A DNA stretch of 64,000 nt from Aurantiochytrium sp. KH105 (Eukaryota > Sar > Bigyra > Thraustochytrida > Thraustochytriidae): positions 310,001 through 374,000 of the forward strand of contig BGKB01000057.1 in the NCBI GenBank assembly GCA_003116975.1. Reading direction: 5' to 3'. How positions within the stretch are numbered: position 1 is the first letter of the stretch; each line of letters begins with the position of its first letter. Positions 28,731-38,918 of the stretch are shown here, piece by piece. The position numbers and the translations under genes were made by a program. Below the pieces are notes generated by a model that ran no database searches, was not told the DNA's origin, and worked only from the letters and a program-made list of their open reading frames with translations.

Positions 28731-29969
28731 GCGGCGGCGGCGATGATGATGGACGCGCAGCATGGGCAGTTCTCGCAGCAGCAGCACCAGCAGCTACTGC
28801 AGCAGCACCAGCAGGCGTTGCAGCAATTTCATCCGCTACAACTACAAGGAGGCCAGCCAATAATGTTCCCAGGCAGCCACGTGAACCCCTTCTTTCAGCA
28901 GCAGCAGCAGCAACAGCAGCCGCCTCAGCAGCAACAGCTGCAGCAACAACACTTGCAACCGCAGGCTCAGGTTCACGCGCAGCAACAGCTGCTCCTGCAG
29001 CAGCATCTGCAACAGCAGCAGGGTCAGTCGCAAGCCCGATCGATCTCACAAGACGCTGCGGGAAGCTTCTCCTCCTCGTCTTCCGTCCCCGCAATTTCCG
29101 CAAGCTCCGCCAAAAACGGAGATAGCAATGCCAACAGCGACACCAATTTAAGCGCTGTTTCGAATGAATACTTTCTCGCTGCTCAGCAGCACATGCAGCA
29201 ACAGCTCAATGCTGGTGCAACCGCCAATAATAGATCCCACAGCAGCAGCTCCAGCTCCAGCTTTAGTCACACCTTGGGCGGTGGACCCGACCTTCAGAGC
29301 GGCAACAGTCCCTCCAGTATTGATGCCGGGTCCCGTCTCATTCTCGACGAGTTCACCCGCGCAGGCCTCATGCAATCCAACACGAGCAGCGTCTCTTCGT
29401 CGTCTAGCTATACCACCGAACCTCCACCCGGGCAGCGTCGCCGTGGTCCCAAGCCAAAGGCGGCCCCTGGAATGCAAAAAAGCTGCGGAATTCGCATCGA
29501 CGAGCTCCGCGCGCAGCGCATCTGCCGTGTTCTCGGCGTCGACCGCGTCTACAAGACAGACGTGGCTTCGCTCATCGATTTCTCGCTTGACCGTCTCGAG
29601 GGCAACGCGCTCTACGTGCGTCAAAATGGAATCTCAGGCGTCGAGTCCGAGTCGCTCCCTCTTCCAGAGTCGAGAATCCTCCCGTCCACCGCCTTGCAGG
29701 AAAGCATCAACGTGCACTCGCAGACTGCCATAATTTGGAAGCGCCAGTCGTATCACCATGCAGAGCGGGTCGCCAAGGAAATGCGCCAGACCAAGTACAA
29801 GCGTCAATATAAGCATGCAAAGCGGAAACGTGAAATGCGTCAAGGGAAACTCGAGCAGGAGTCGTCAATGTCGCAGCAGCGGCAGCAGCGGCAGCAGCAA
29901 AGTCCTCATGGCGCCGACTATAACAACAACGATAACGACAACGACGACGACGACAACGCTTCTCAATAG
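28578..29969 (+). CDS. Polyglutamine/polyalanine protein with basic C-terminus
   Basis: 463 residues. Gln tracts (about residues 13-35 and 50-155) and an Ala tract (about 38-54) come from CAG and GCG repeats. A Ser-rich middle leads to RRRGPKPKA (a likely nuclear signal, AT-hook-like) and then a non-repetitive block of about 100 residues, including CGIRIDELRAQRICRVLGVD and WKRQSYHHAERVAKEMR. The latter looks like a conserved domain but I do not recognise it. The tail is Asn/Asp-rich. The composition resembles transcriptional regulators or RNA-granule proteins; function unassigned. Confidence 0.65.
28614..28742. repeat. CAG and GCG coding microsatellites
   Basis: Two adjacent trinucleotide arrays inside the polyglutamine gene: CAG/CAA (about 28614-28685) then GCG (about 28692-28742), encoding the Gln and Ala tracts. 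Confidence 0.9.
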
Positions 29970-31493
29970 CCGGACAGGCAGGTAGACATTGTGGTTCTCA
30001 TCAGCGTTCAGGTTTTTCGCACGCAACAATTTCCCCCGCGTGCAGCCTAATTCTGCGCTACAAACAAATGTCGTCACACCACCTGTCGTCGTCGTTCTTG
30101 TTTTCGCTGTCGTTCTCGTCGCCGTCGACATCGACGTCATCAATATCCCAATGAGTTTTTTTTTGTCCGTGGCGGAAAAAGCGGGAACGGAGGAAAAAGA
30201 GGCATGAGGGCAGATTTTGCCAACTCGTTTTGTCGACTTCTCTGCCGTTTGGTCCGCCCCGAATTGGAGACGCGCCCAATCAACAAAGAGTACCACGAAG
30301 TCAAGACCCTCGGTTCCAAGTAGAGAAGTTCTCATCCACGCCGTGAGGAACTTTTTCTTTTCCAATTCTCTCAAGAGCCAAGTCCGCAATGAGGACCAAC
30401 TCTCTGTGTTGAGTGCGATCTCACACGCACGGAGCTCGGAGTGCTATAGCCCAAACTGAAAAAATATGTCAAGTCACCAATCACGACAAGGCGGATGCGC
30501 CAGACATGCAAGCATTCCTTTTCTACTTACAGTTAAACGTCAATCTAACAATACACTTCTTTTCAAGAAGAACTGTTCCCCTTGTCCCGGCTGTGGCTCG
30601 TACTGTGTTCATTCCGCAGACGATCAGACCCGCAAAGTCGTCGTCAACTGCAATGAAAATGCCGCCCATCAGTTGCTCGATGTCCATCTCTTTCTCTGAT
30701 AGGCTAGGTCTATCTATCTATCTATCCCCATGGTCGATGCTCGTGCCAGCGCGGCGAGGATCGCTCCCATCTTCGTGCCCGTACCCCCGTGGCCCTCCGC
30801 CCGTGCTTGTGCCCCATGAACGCTCTGCATTCGAGGTGGAACACAAATCTTGCAGAATGACGCTTTTCGGCGTTCTTCCTTCCTCTTGCAACGCCGGTGC
30901 GACAGCGCAGGCCACCTCCCTGGGCCTACCTCCCTCATCGATGGAGTGAATGATTAAATTAATCACGATCGGCGACCTGACCCGCGGCTGCCGGCACGGG
31001 CTTGCGTTCCCAACGCATGCGGATGAGATGCGTGCTCTGCTCGCGGCCTCGTCCGTCGCGCGTTCGCGCTCCGGGTCGCGAGCCCCAAAGTGCCAAACTC
31101 GCTCCCTCCCCCACGCCACCATCGTCCGCATCTCCCGCCGCCGCCCCCGCCGCCCCTTTTCGCAGGCCCGCGCGTCCAGCGCTCCTCCCTCCCTCCTCGC
31201 TCGGGCGGGCGGGCGGGCGTCCCCCGAGCTCGCGGCGGCGGTCCTGCGCGCAGACGAGCGGCCGCGGCCCTGCTCTGCCCTGCTCTCGTGCTCTGCTCTG
31301 CGTCACGAGCCCGTTTCGTATCTTCGCCTCAGTGGCAGCTGCGGACCCGAGTCCAAGATGACCACGGCTCGGCGAGTGAGGCGGCGCGGCGGAGCAGACC
31401 CGGATCGCGGGAGCGGCGGCGCGCGGGAGGGAGCGCGCGAGGCAGGATGAGGGCGGCGGCGCGCGCGGCGGCGCGCGGCGGCGGCGGGCGCGC
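29970..31493. other. Intergenic region with possible unassigned exons
   Basis: 1.5 kb before the assembly gap, with a short TCTA repeat near 30713 and GC-rich sequence at the right end. On the minus strand a segment from an ATG at 30687 down to a GTAAGT donor at 30530 encodes about 52 residues (beginning MDIEQLMGGIFIAVDDD). A second open stretch lies near 30300-30410 (ELVLIADLALERIGKEK). I could not join them confidently or recognise a family, so no gene is called. Confidence 0.3.
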
Positions 31494-31623
31494 NNNNNNN
31501 NNNNNNNNNNNNNNNNNNNNNNNNNNNNNNNNNNNNNNNNNNNNNNNNNNNNNNNNNNNNNNNNNNNNNNNNNNNNNNNNNNNNNNNNNNNNNNNNNNNN
31601 NNNNNNNNNNNNNNNNNNNNNNN
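31494..31623. other. Assembly gap (130 N)
   Basis: Run of undetermined bases in GCG-rich sequence immediately before the CDPK start codon. Confidence 1.
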
Positions 31624-31624
31624 G

Positions 31625-33334
31625 ATGGAGTGGCAAAAGCAGAAGACCATGCCTGCGGCCGTCGCGCGCGAGCGCCCGACGCTGACCGAACTTGCCAAGC
31701 ACCGCACGGACAAGGAGATGCGCAAGAGGTACGAGCTCAAACAGGTCCTGGGCGAAGGCACCTTTGCCGTCGTTCGCCTCGGCGTCGACAAGATCACGAG
31801 GGACCGCGTCGCCATCAAAGAGATCTGCAAAGAGGCCAGCGAGATCGAGGCGCTCGAGAACGAGGTCACCATCATGCGCAACACCGGCAAGCACGATAAC
31901 ATCGTCTCACTTCGCGACGTCTTTGATAGCAAGGACACTCTCTTTCTCATCATGGATCTTGCCGAAGGCGGCGAGCTCTTTGATCGCATCATCGAGCGCG
32001 GTGAACTCTCCGAGCAAGCTGCAGCCAGCATGTTCCTCAGCGCCGTCGAGGGTGTGGCCCATCTGCACAAATTGAACATTGCCCACCTGGACATTAAGCC
32101 CGAGAACTTGCTGCTCACCAGCAAGAACGAGGACGCAGGCATCAAAATTGCGGACTTTGGACTCGCCATCGATATGACCGGCGTCGAGGACCACGATGCC
32201 CGCAAGAGCGAGGTGCTCTGCGCTTGCGCCGACGAAGACACCGCGCAAGGCATCACCGAATGCGTGGGCACGCCGGCGTACTGGGCCCCAGAAATGGTCA
32301 AGAACGAGCCCTTTGACGAAAAAGTCGACATTTGGGCGCTCGGCTGCGTTTTGTACATTATGCTCTGCGGCGCACATCCGTTCGACCCCACGGGCGACGC
32401 CACAGAGGCCCAAATCCTCGCGCAGGTGGCCAAGGGTGACTACGACAAGTCGAACCAGGCTTACCACGAAATTTCGCGCAATGCCAAGGATCTTATCCGC
32501 CACATGCTCGACCCAAATCCCAGCACGCGGTACAACACCGACCAGCTCTTGAATCACCCGTGGCTGCGCGAGTCCGGCAAACAGAGCTCTAAACCGTTAT
32601 CCAAGGACCACATTACCAAGCTGCGCGGCTTCCGCATTATCCGTCTCCTGCGCCAGGGCATGGAGCATCTTGTGGGCAGTGCTGCCAGCGATCTCTTTAG
32701 CTCCTTTGACAACGATGGAGACGGCTACCTTTCGCGGAGCGAGCTCAAGCGCGCTCTTCAGGTCATTGGCATCAAGCTCAGCCGCCGCGAGGTCGACGCC
32801 ATGCTGCGCATGCTTGACAAGGACAATGACGGCAAGATCTCCCGCGAGGAATTTGAAATCGTCTTGCGCGCGCCGGCGGGCAGCCCCTACAGTTCTGTGC
32901 GTCAAAGCACAAGTTTGGAAGACATTAGCTTCCTCTTTAATGTCTTTGACCGCGACGGCGACGGCTACATTCAAGAGGAGGACTTCCAGCATGTTCTCAG
33001 TCTCCTGGGGGCTACGATTTCGGCTTCGGGACTTTACAATGAGATGGCGCAGATTGACACCGACAAGGACGGCCGCGTGGATCTTACCGAGTTTGTCACG
33101 TACTGGCGTCTCATGGAGCGCGAGCGAATGCGGCGTGGTTACGACAGCGTCTCTGCGCTGCACGTGAATCAGCGGCGCACGACGCTTCGCAAGGTACCCG
33201 TATCGCCTGCATCGGAGCGTCCCGAGGACAATGAGGGGGGCCAATCCTCTTCATCGCGCAATCCTGCCAACGCTGACGGCGGAGAAGAAGAACAAGATGA
33301 TGATGTCCAGGCCGCGGCGCAGGCAGCATCCTGA
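31625..33334 (+). CDS. Calcium-dependent protein kinase (CDPK)
   Basis: Ser/Thr kinase directly activated by calcium. The kinase domain (about residues 38-295) has GEGTFAVVRLG, VAIKEI, HLDIKPENLLL (HLD replaces the usual HRD, as in some CaMK-group kinases), DFG and WAPEM. The activation segment has an unusual insert between DFG and APE. A junction segment (about 300-345) precedes four EF-hands with intact loops: DNDGDGYLSRSE, DKDNDGKISREE, DRDGDGYIQEED and DTDKDGRVDLTE. The C-terminal tail is disordered. The ATG lies two bases after an assembly gap, so the true start or an acylated N-terminal exon may be missing; the visible N-terminus has no myristoylation glycine. Confidence 0.93.
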   Translation: MEWQKQKTMPAAVARERPTLTELAKHRTDKEMRKRYELKQVLGEGTFAVVRLGVDKITRDRVAIKEICKEASEIEALENEVTIMRNTGKHDNIVSLRDVFDSKDTLFLIMDLAEGGELFDRIIERGELSEQAAASMFLSAVEGVAHLHKLNIAHLDIKPENLLLTSKNEDAGIKIADFGLAIDMTGVEDHDARKSEVLCACADEDTAQGITECVGTPAYWAPEMVKNEPFDEKVDIWALGCVLYIMLCGAHPFDPTGDATEAQILAQVAKGDYDKSNQAYHEISRNAKDLIRHMLDPNPSTRYNTDQLLNHPWLRESGKQSSKPLSKDHITKLRGFRIIRLLRQGMEHLVGSAASDLFSSFDNDGDGYLSRSELKRALQVIGIKLSRREVDAMLRMLDKDNDGKISREEFEIVLRAPAGSPYSSVRQSTSLEDISFLFNVFDRDGDGYIQEEDFQHVLSLLGATISASGLYNEMAQIDTDKDGRVDLTEFVTYWRLMERERMRRGYDSVSALHVNQRRTTLRKVPVSPASERPEDNEGGQSSSSRNPANADGGEEEQDDDVQAAAQAAS

Positions 33335-33614
33335 GAAGGGTGAAGGGGGAAAACGACCATTCTCCTTCCTCTTTCTACCCTCTACTTTTTTCTTTATTTG
33401 CTTCCCGTGTGATCTGCTCACCTCGAATTTTATCTAAAGTTGGCTTTTTATCTTCTCGTGCATCACACGGTGCCTCCACAAAGTCTTTCGCAGGTAAGAA
33501 CTATGCTATAAATTACGTGAAAGAGCTACAAATTCTATTTCCGTCCTTTTCTTTCTTTTTCCCATAACAAGAAAAGAAAAGACAATACCTTGGCGGTCCA
33601 TGTCTGACCAACAA

Positions 33615-35294
33615 TCAGCACACCATCAGCTTGTCGGCAAAGGTAGTCATTGCAATGCTCATCGCCTGTACCATGGTGAGCGGCGACTTGAAATCGAGAC
33701 TAAAACGGTGTTTGGAGACCTTGCCGAAAAGCATGAGCCATTCGCCGACATTTTCGTCGCGACTCTCTTGGATCTTGAAATTCTTCTTGCTGGCCATCTT
33801 GACGCGACCACCAAAGTCCATCGTCCATGAATTTGCGCTCTCTCTCCAAATAGGTTTGCGCGTACGGAGACACATGACGCCTTGCATTTGATTGTCTTCA
33901 AAGCGGGAAACTAGGCCTGGGCCCGGCGGCAAGGCCTGGCGCAAATCAGGTGCTAGAACCGTCATTGCATTTGGGATGCGGCCCATAACATTCTGATCGT
34001 AGAGCACGGCGCCATGCTCACCTTGCACAAGCTCCGGGAAAGCTCGCGCAGCCGGAGCATCCGGCGAGAGCCCGTGATCGTACATGATAAAGGTGGTTCC
34101 CACAAAGTTGCACTCAATGTGACCCAGAAAATCCAAACTTTCACGTGTAAAACTTGATGGGTACCCGCTTGCAAAAAGGAACTCGCTAGATCCAATAATG
34201 TGACATGCGGCCATGAGCACCTCATCTGAGTCCTCACTCCGCAAGACAAAGTGCGTCTCGTCTTCGTTCGCGCCCATACCACGTCGGCGCTCAACGAAGC
34301 AGCGATACTCCCCCTCGGCGCCCACACCTACGCGTCGCAAGGCAGCATCGACAGGCAGACATGATCCTGGCATGAAGAACGCTCGCTTGTGAGCAAGATC
34401 ATCCTTGAGGACATCGTAAAATTGCGCCGCAGGTAATCTTTGTCCTTGACAACAAATAGAGTTTCCGTCGTAGCTGACGTGAAGCCCCGCTTTCGAACCA
34501 TCCTCGTTCTCTTCGCGAGCCTGGAGTGTTCCAGCATAGCACAGCCAGCGCATTAGCGCACGTTTGAATTGCTGGCGATGAAAGCGCTCGGCTGTGCGAA
34601 ATACTCGTACGAAAATGGACTCGCTCAGATTCTCGGCGAGAAAGTTTTCGGTCCGCTGCATGAGCTCTTCATGGCCGATCATACATGCTGCAGCGTGGAC
34701 TTGCAGACAATTGTGAAAGCCCAATGGAACATTCTGCGCACAATGCTCGATTGGACTCGCGACGCAGCAAAATGCTTGCCAGAATGCGTCCAGCATGCGG
34801 ATGCTGGGAAACTCGAGCACGGCGTCCCCGCCCGCGGTCCAGGCGCCGCCCTCGTTGAGCAGTCGCCGAAAGTAGTCATATTCCAGCAGTCTTTGTTTTA
34901 GGACGCGCACGCGGATCTCTTTGCGCTGTACAGCTAGCGCGACCGGTCGCGGTCGTCGTATGATCACGTTGTCCTCGTCAGCCATATGATTGTGGTATTC
35001 GTCGTCGCTATTGCTACGATTGCGTCCAAGCTGATATTCATCTTCATCTCTCTCATGTTGCGAGCAAATGTCCGCTTCACAGTCTTCGCTCTCGAACTCG
35101 TGCGGTGGGAGCGTGAGGATGTCAAACAGACTGAGATCGAGCATCTTTTCCCGCTTTGCCTTGCGTTGGGCCAAGGTTGTCGCTGTCGTCGATCTTGGTC
35201 GTGACGAGCCTACTTCTCCTTTACCCTTTTTCAACGTGGCGCTTCTTGCCGCATTGCTGCGTAAGATGACCACTACGTGCTGATCCTCGTACAT
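33615..35294 (-). CDS. BTB-like domain fused to Tubby domain
   Basis: 559 residues from the ATG at 35294. The C-terminal half is a Tubby domain (about 310-559): FVGTTFIMYDHG, AVLYDQNVMGRIPNAMTVL, SWTMDFGGRVKMASKKNF and GKVSKHRFSLDF, ending DKLMVC. Tubby domains bind PI(4,5)P2 and often act in ciliary or membrane-linked signalling. Upstream (about 160-265), LEFPSIRMLDAFWQAF and AACMIGHEELMQRTENFL fit the second half of a BTB domain with a BACK-like follow-on. The extreme N-terminus is charged and probably disordered. Tubby is certain; BTB is a weaker call. Confidence 0.88.
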   Translation of the reverse strand: MYEDQHVVVILRSNAARSATLKKGKGEVGSSRPRSTTATTLAQRKAKREKMLDLSLFDILTLPPHEFESEDCEADICSQHERDEDEYQLGRNRSNSDDEYHNHMADEDNVIIRRPRPVALAVQRKEIRVRVLKQRLLEYDYFRRLLNEGGAWTAGGDAVLEFPSIRMLDAFWQAFCCVASPIEHCAQNVPLGFHNCLQVHAAACMIGHEELMQRTENFLAENLSESIFVRVFRTAERFHRQQFKRALMRWLCYAGTLQAREENEDGSKAGLHVSYDGNSICCQGQRLPAAQFYDVLKDDLAHKRAFFMPGSCLPVDAALRRVGVGAEGEYRCFVERRRGMGANEDETHFVLRSEDSDEVLMAACHIIGSSEFLFASGYPSSFTRESLDFLGHIECNFVGTTFIMYDHGLSPDAPAARAFPELVQGEHGAVLYDQNVMGRIPNAMTVLAPDLRQALPPGPGLVSRFEDNQMQGVMCLRTRKPIWRESANSWTMDFGGRVKMASKKNFKIQESRDENVGEWLMLFGKVSKHRFSLDFKSPLTMVQAMSIAMTTFADKLMVC

Positions 35295-36206
35295 TTCAGC
35301 CTCCGCGCACGGGCTCTCTACGCGCGGCAGAGCAAGCTCGCGTGTGACCCAGAGCAATGTGAAGAGAAGAGACCTGCTCGCTCGTCGATAGTCTCCGTCG
35401 TAGCCTTGCGTCTCTTGCCGAGCGCCGCGGAGGGGCAGGGGGAAGTTGACGCTCCTACTTCCAGAGTGTCACGTCGCGTCGAGGCCGACGTGGGTCGAAT
35501 CTCCGCACCAGACAAGGCCTCTGCGCCCGCGAAGGGCCTTGCGCCGTGGTGCTCGCTCGCTCGCTCGCTCGCTCGCTCTTCGGGCTTTGCGAACAACCCA
35601 ATTTGGGCAAGATGCTCTTTCTCGCTTGACTCCTCCCCGTGCCCCCCTGGCCCGCGCCGGTTCCCGCTTCTATCCAGCGGTACTGCGCCCGCCCGGGGGG
35701 TGCGCGGGGACTCACCGTCTCTCGAGCGCCGCGGCGCCGAGTCCTCCGCCGGCGACCTGCGTCGCGCGAGGGCGAGCGAGAAGAAGAAGAAGAAGAAGAA
35801 GAGGCCACGGCCGCGGCCCCGCGCCGGCGCCGCCTGGCCCCGCGCGGCCCCGTGCCGGCGCCGGCGGCCCGGGAGGTCTCCCAGGAGGCCCGCCTCTGCG
35901 AGCTGGGAAAAGGGACCTTCTACTGCTTGCCAGCTGAGCTTGCGGCAGACCCCTAACGAGCTAGCTCACGAAGAGGACCCCGACGCCGCAGGACTCACGC
36001 GCACGAGCAGCAGCGCGAGGGCGAGGGCGAGCACGGTCCGCGAGGTAAGCGGCGTGGCCTTCCCCGGCGAGGGAGCTGCCGGACGAGAGGAGAGCAGAGG
36101 CGAGGAAGGGAAAGGAGACGAGACTGGAGATGCTGACTCACATGGGGCTGATTTCACCGGGTTACGCTGACGGACAGGCACGAGCGAGCGAGGTAGGGCG
36201 AGAAAG
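35295..36206. promoter_or_regulatory. Divergent intergenic region with GCTC and GAA repeats
   Basis: About 910 bases between the Tubby gene and the carrier gene. It contains a GCTC array (35551-35578) and a GAA array (35780-35802). A plus-strand open frame crosses it but is repeat-driven. Confidence 0.45.
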
Positions 36207-37304
36207 ATGTCGAGCGTGGTGGACGACGTCGCGAAGGAGGTCTTCACGTATGTGAACCTCGTGCACGCCATCTCCGGCATGGCTGGAGGTATGAGCGCTA
36301 TTACGGTGTTCTACCCGCTTAACATTATCCGCATGAAACTGCAGATCGACGATAACCTCAAGGCCGCGGACCCGTTCACGGTCGCCAAGGTCATCGCCAA
36401 GGAGGAGGGCGTGCAGGCTCTGTACCAAGGGTGGTGGAGCTCGGTAAGCTAGAGCGGAAGCGCTGTCCAAGGCAGGCAGGGAGACAGGCGCCAGGAGACT
36501 GACGCACAGGAATCTCATGCCGACCTCTGGAAACTTGTGGTTTGCGGGCTTGGTGTGGGGTATGGCGCCTATTTCTTACGACCAACACAGGTGGTATCGC
36601 TGGGCGCGTCAAACTTTGTGTACTTTTACACGTACAATGCCTTCAAGAGCATTTACAAGAAACTCATTGCGGAGAACCCCAATGTGACGATCGACCCGAT
36701 CACAAACCTGGCCATCGCTAGCTCCGCAGGCGTAATCAACGTTTTTGCAACCACACCTCTCTGGGTGGCCGGTACGCGTCTCTCGGTGCAGTCTCGCAAG
36801 AGCGAGGATGCCAACGGGCCCAAGCCGTACAACGGCGTCTTGGATTGCCTCATGCGCATCGCCTCGGAAGAGGGCATTGGCGCGCTCTGGAACGGCGTTG
36901 GCCCCTCGCTCATGCTGGTGTCCAACCCAAGCATCCAGTTCAGCGTCTATGACCGACTGCGCACCATTCTTGAGAAGCGCGGCGAGCCCATCACGGCTGC
37001 GCAATTCTTTGTCATTGGTGCAATCGCCAAGGCCGTGGCAACGGTCTTGACGTACCCGATCCAGATTGCGCAAAGCCGTCTCCGCGCAGACAGCGGCAGG
37101 AAGGACGGCCAGCCGCGCAAGTATCTCAACACGATGGATTGTCTCGCCAAGATTGCCAAGGATAACGGCGTGGCCGGATGGTTCAAGGGCATGGAGGCCA
37201 AGCTCTGGCAGACCGTGCTCACTGCAGCCTTTCAATTTCTCACGTACGAGCAGATCCAAAAGGTCGTTTTCAAGGCGTTCAGAATTGACGCCGAGGGGCA
37301 CTAG
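36207..37304 (+). CDS. Peroxisomal adenine-nucleotide/CoA-type carrier, two exons
   Basis: SLC25-family carrier. Exon 1 is 36207-36443; the intron 36444-36590 (147 nt, GTAAGC to CACAG) is phase 0; exon 2 is 36591-37304. The product is 316 residues. Across the junction it reads QGWWSS then VVSLGASNFVYFYTYN, which matches PMP34/ANT1 relatives. The three carrier signatures are of the peroxisomal subtype: FYPLNIIRMKL, TTPLWVAGTRL and TYPIQIAQSRL. It likely imports ATP or exchanges CoA/nucleotides for peroxisomal fatty-acid oxidation, which would suit the AKL-tailed dehydrogenases nearby. Substrate and membrane are inferred. Confidence 0.88.
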
Positions 37305-37608
37305 GTGGCTTTCTTGTCACCCACCATCTGTGTACGAGAGGAGCGCTTCGAGCCAACAGATTCTCTTTTTTCATTCAGCTGCCTGCTTGCTTGCTTGCTT
37401 GCTCGCTCGCTTGCCTGCTTGCCTGCTTGCCTGCCAGCTCGTCACATGATACCGGAAAGCTTCTTGCCAATGATCAAACATGGCAAAGCAAAATAAATTT
37501 TAGAGTATATATATGTATCATCGAATGTGGTGGTGCACAGCACGCCATTCCGCCACCGCGCCAGTCCCTAGGAGCGAGCGGTGTATACATGGCAAAGCTG
37601 AAAGAATG
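37305..37608. other. Convergent intergenic region with TGCT-type repeats
   Basis: Short 3' flank shared by the carrier and the reductase. It has degenerate TTGC/CTGC repeats near 37380-37440 and AT-rich sequence near 37490-37515. Nothing else seen. Confidence 0.45.
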
Positions 37609-38586
37609 TCAAAAGTAAGCGCTGGCCATTGGAAGAAGCTTGGCGCGTGAACGCGGATCTTGCACAAGAAAGAGAGCGCGTGCAGACTGAGCCATACCGG
37701 GTCCAGAAATGACAGCTTCACAAGCCTGCTCCGCCTTTTCGAGCGTAAGACCGAGAGACGTAGCCTGCAGGATACATGCTGCCCGAAGTGCCTCGAGCGC
37801 GAGTGCAAACTCATCACGTGCCAGCCTTGTGCGCCGCCCGGGAGCGGGAGCACTTGCTACCGATTCAGAGATCTCATCGATGCGCGGCTCCATTCCATGG
37901 TTTCCAGCACTATCTTGTGCTTTGGATTCTGCATCATCACATAATGCACATGCAAGATGAGCAACCGGTGTATAATGTCGATATGAGATGATTCGAACGG
38001 GGTGAGCAATCCCAAGCATTTTCCCGGCCTTGGCCGCGCTGAGACCGGCCACGAGCGGGCAAACAACGTGCGTCGGTCGGAGTATGGGACGCAAGTCACT
38101 TGCAAGAGTCTCAAACTGTCCGAGTGTGCACACCAAAAAGATGATGCGAGGAACACACTCGACAATGGCGTCTTCCAGCGTTTTTGCATGGTGAACTTCC
38201 TCGGGGAGACCTTGAGGAGGGAAATGTCGTGAATGCACCACGAGCTCCCTTGGCAAAACGTCGCCCGACTCCAGCAGCATTGAGGCAATGCGAGACCCCG
38301 CAGGGCCTGTGCCGATCACACATGCACGAAATCTGCGTTGCGTCTTGGTTCTTGCGACTGTCTTGGCGACGCAGCGTGCAAAGAGTCTGCAAGTTGCGCC
38401 CAGGTCCTCGAGAGCGCCTTCTCGTGCTACGCATGAAGCTTGCAGGGCTGCGGAGGCCGGTGCACTGAGGCGTGCAACGTTCAAATTGTCCAAAAGGTTT
38501 CCTGACACTCGGTGCGCCACGCTCCCGAATAAATCGAGGGCCCCTCGCTGTTCGCCAGGGCGCGATCTTCGTCGCGAGACATCCAT
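37609..38586 (-). CDS. NOXRED1/pyrroline-5-carboxylate reductase-like oxidoreductase
   Basis: About 325 residues from the ATG at 38586 (MDVSRRR). A Rossmann NADP-binding motif GTGPAGSRIASMLLESG is followed by FLVCTLGQFETLASDL and VCPLVAGLSAAK, the layout of the F420/P5C-reductase family and closest in feel to animal NOXRED1. The C-terminal helices (residues 240-320) should form the dimer region. The frame is open upstream to about 38850, but that stretch is AT-rich and unlike coding sequence here, so I chose the later ATG. Substrate unknown. Confidence 0.7.
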   Translation of the reverse strand: MDVSRRRSRPGEQRGALDLFGSVAHRVSGNLLDNLNVARLSAPASAALQASCVAREGALEDLGATCRLFARCVAKTVARTKTQRRFRACVIGTGPAGSRIASMLLESGDVLPRELVVHSRHFPPQGLPEEVHHAKTLEDAIVECVPRIIFLVCTLGQFETLASDLRPILRPTHVVCPLVAGLSAAKAGKMLGIAHPVRIISYRHYTPVAHLACALCDDAESKAQDSAGNHGMEPRIDEISESVASAPAPGRRTRLARDEFALALEALRAACILQATSLGLTLEKAEQACEAVISGPGMAQSARALFLVQDPRSRAKLLPMASAYF

Positions 38587-38918
38587 GGTTGTAAAGTTCT
38601 GCTGACGTAGAGAACTCCTACGCCCTTCATTTCCACCCCTGAGAGTAATGTCCGTTGCGGATTTAAAAAAAAATGAAACTTGTTTTTGCCCTACTTCCAT
38701 GTTTGGATGAAACCTTGTTGGGAAGCTTGCTTGCTTTTCAAAAGCCATAGAAAAATTATAAGTAGAGAAAGAGAAGAGCATTTTCGGCCATTGCAAGGGA
38801 TAGTAATTTTTGCAATGCCGGGCTTGTTTGGGGCGGGAAACATTGAACAAACAAAACTTTTTAGCAATTCACTGCGCAGGGTCGCAGAGCATTTCTTTGG
38901 AAATTCTTGCATGTCTCT

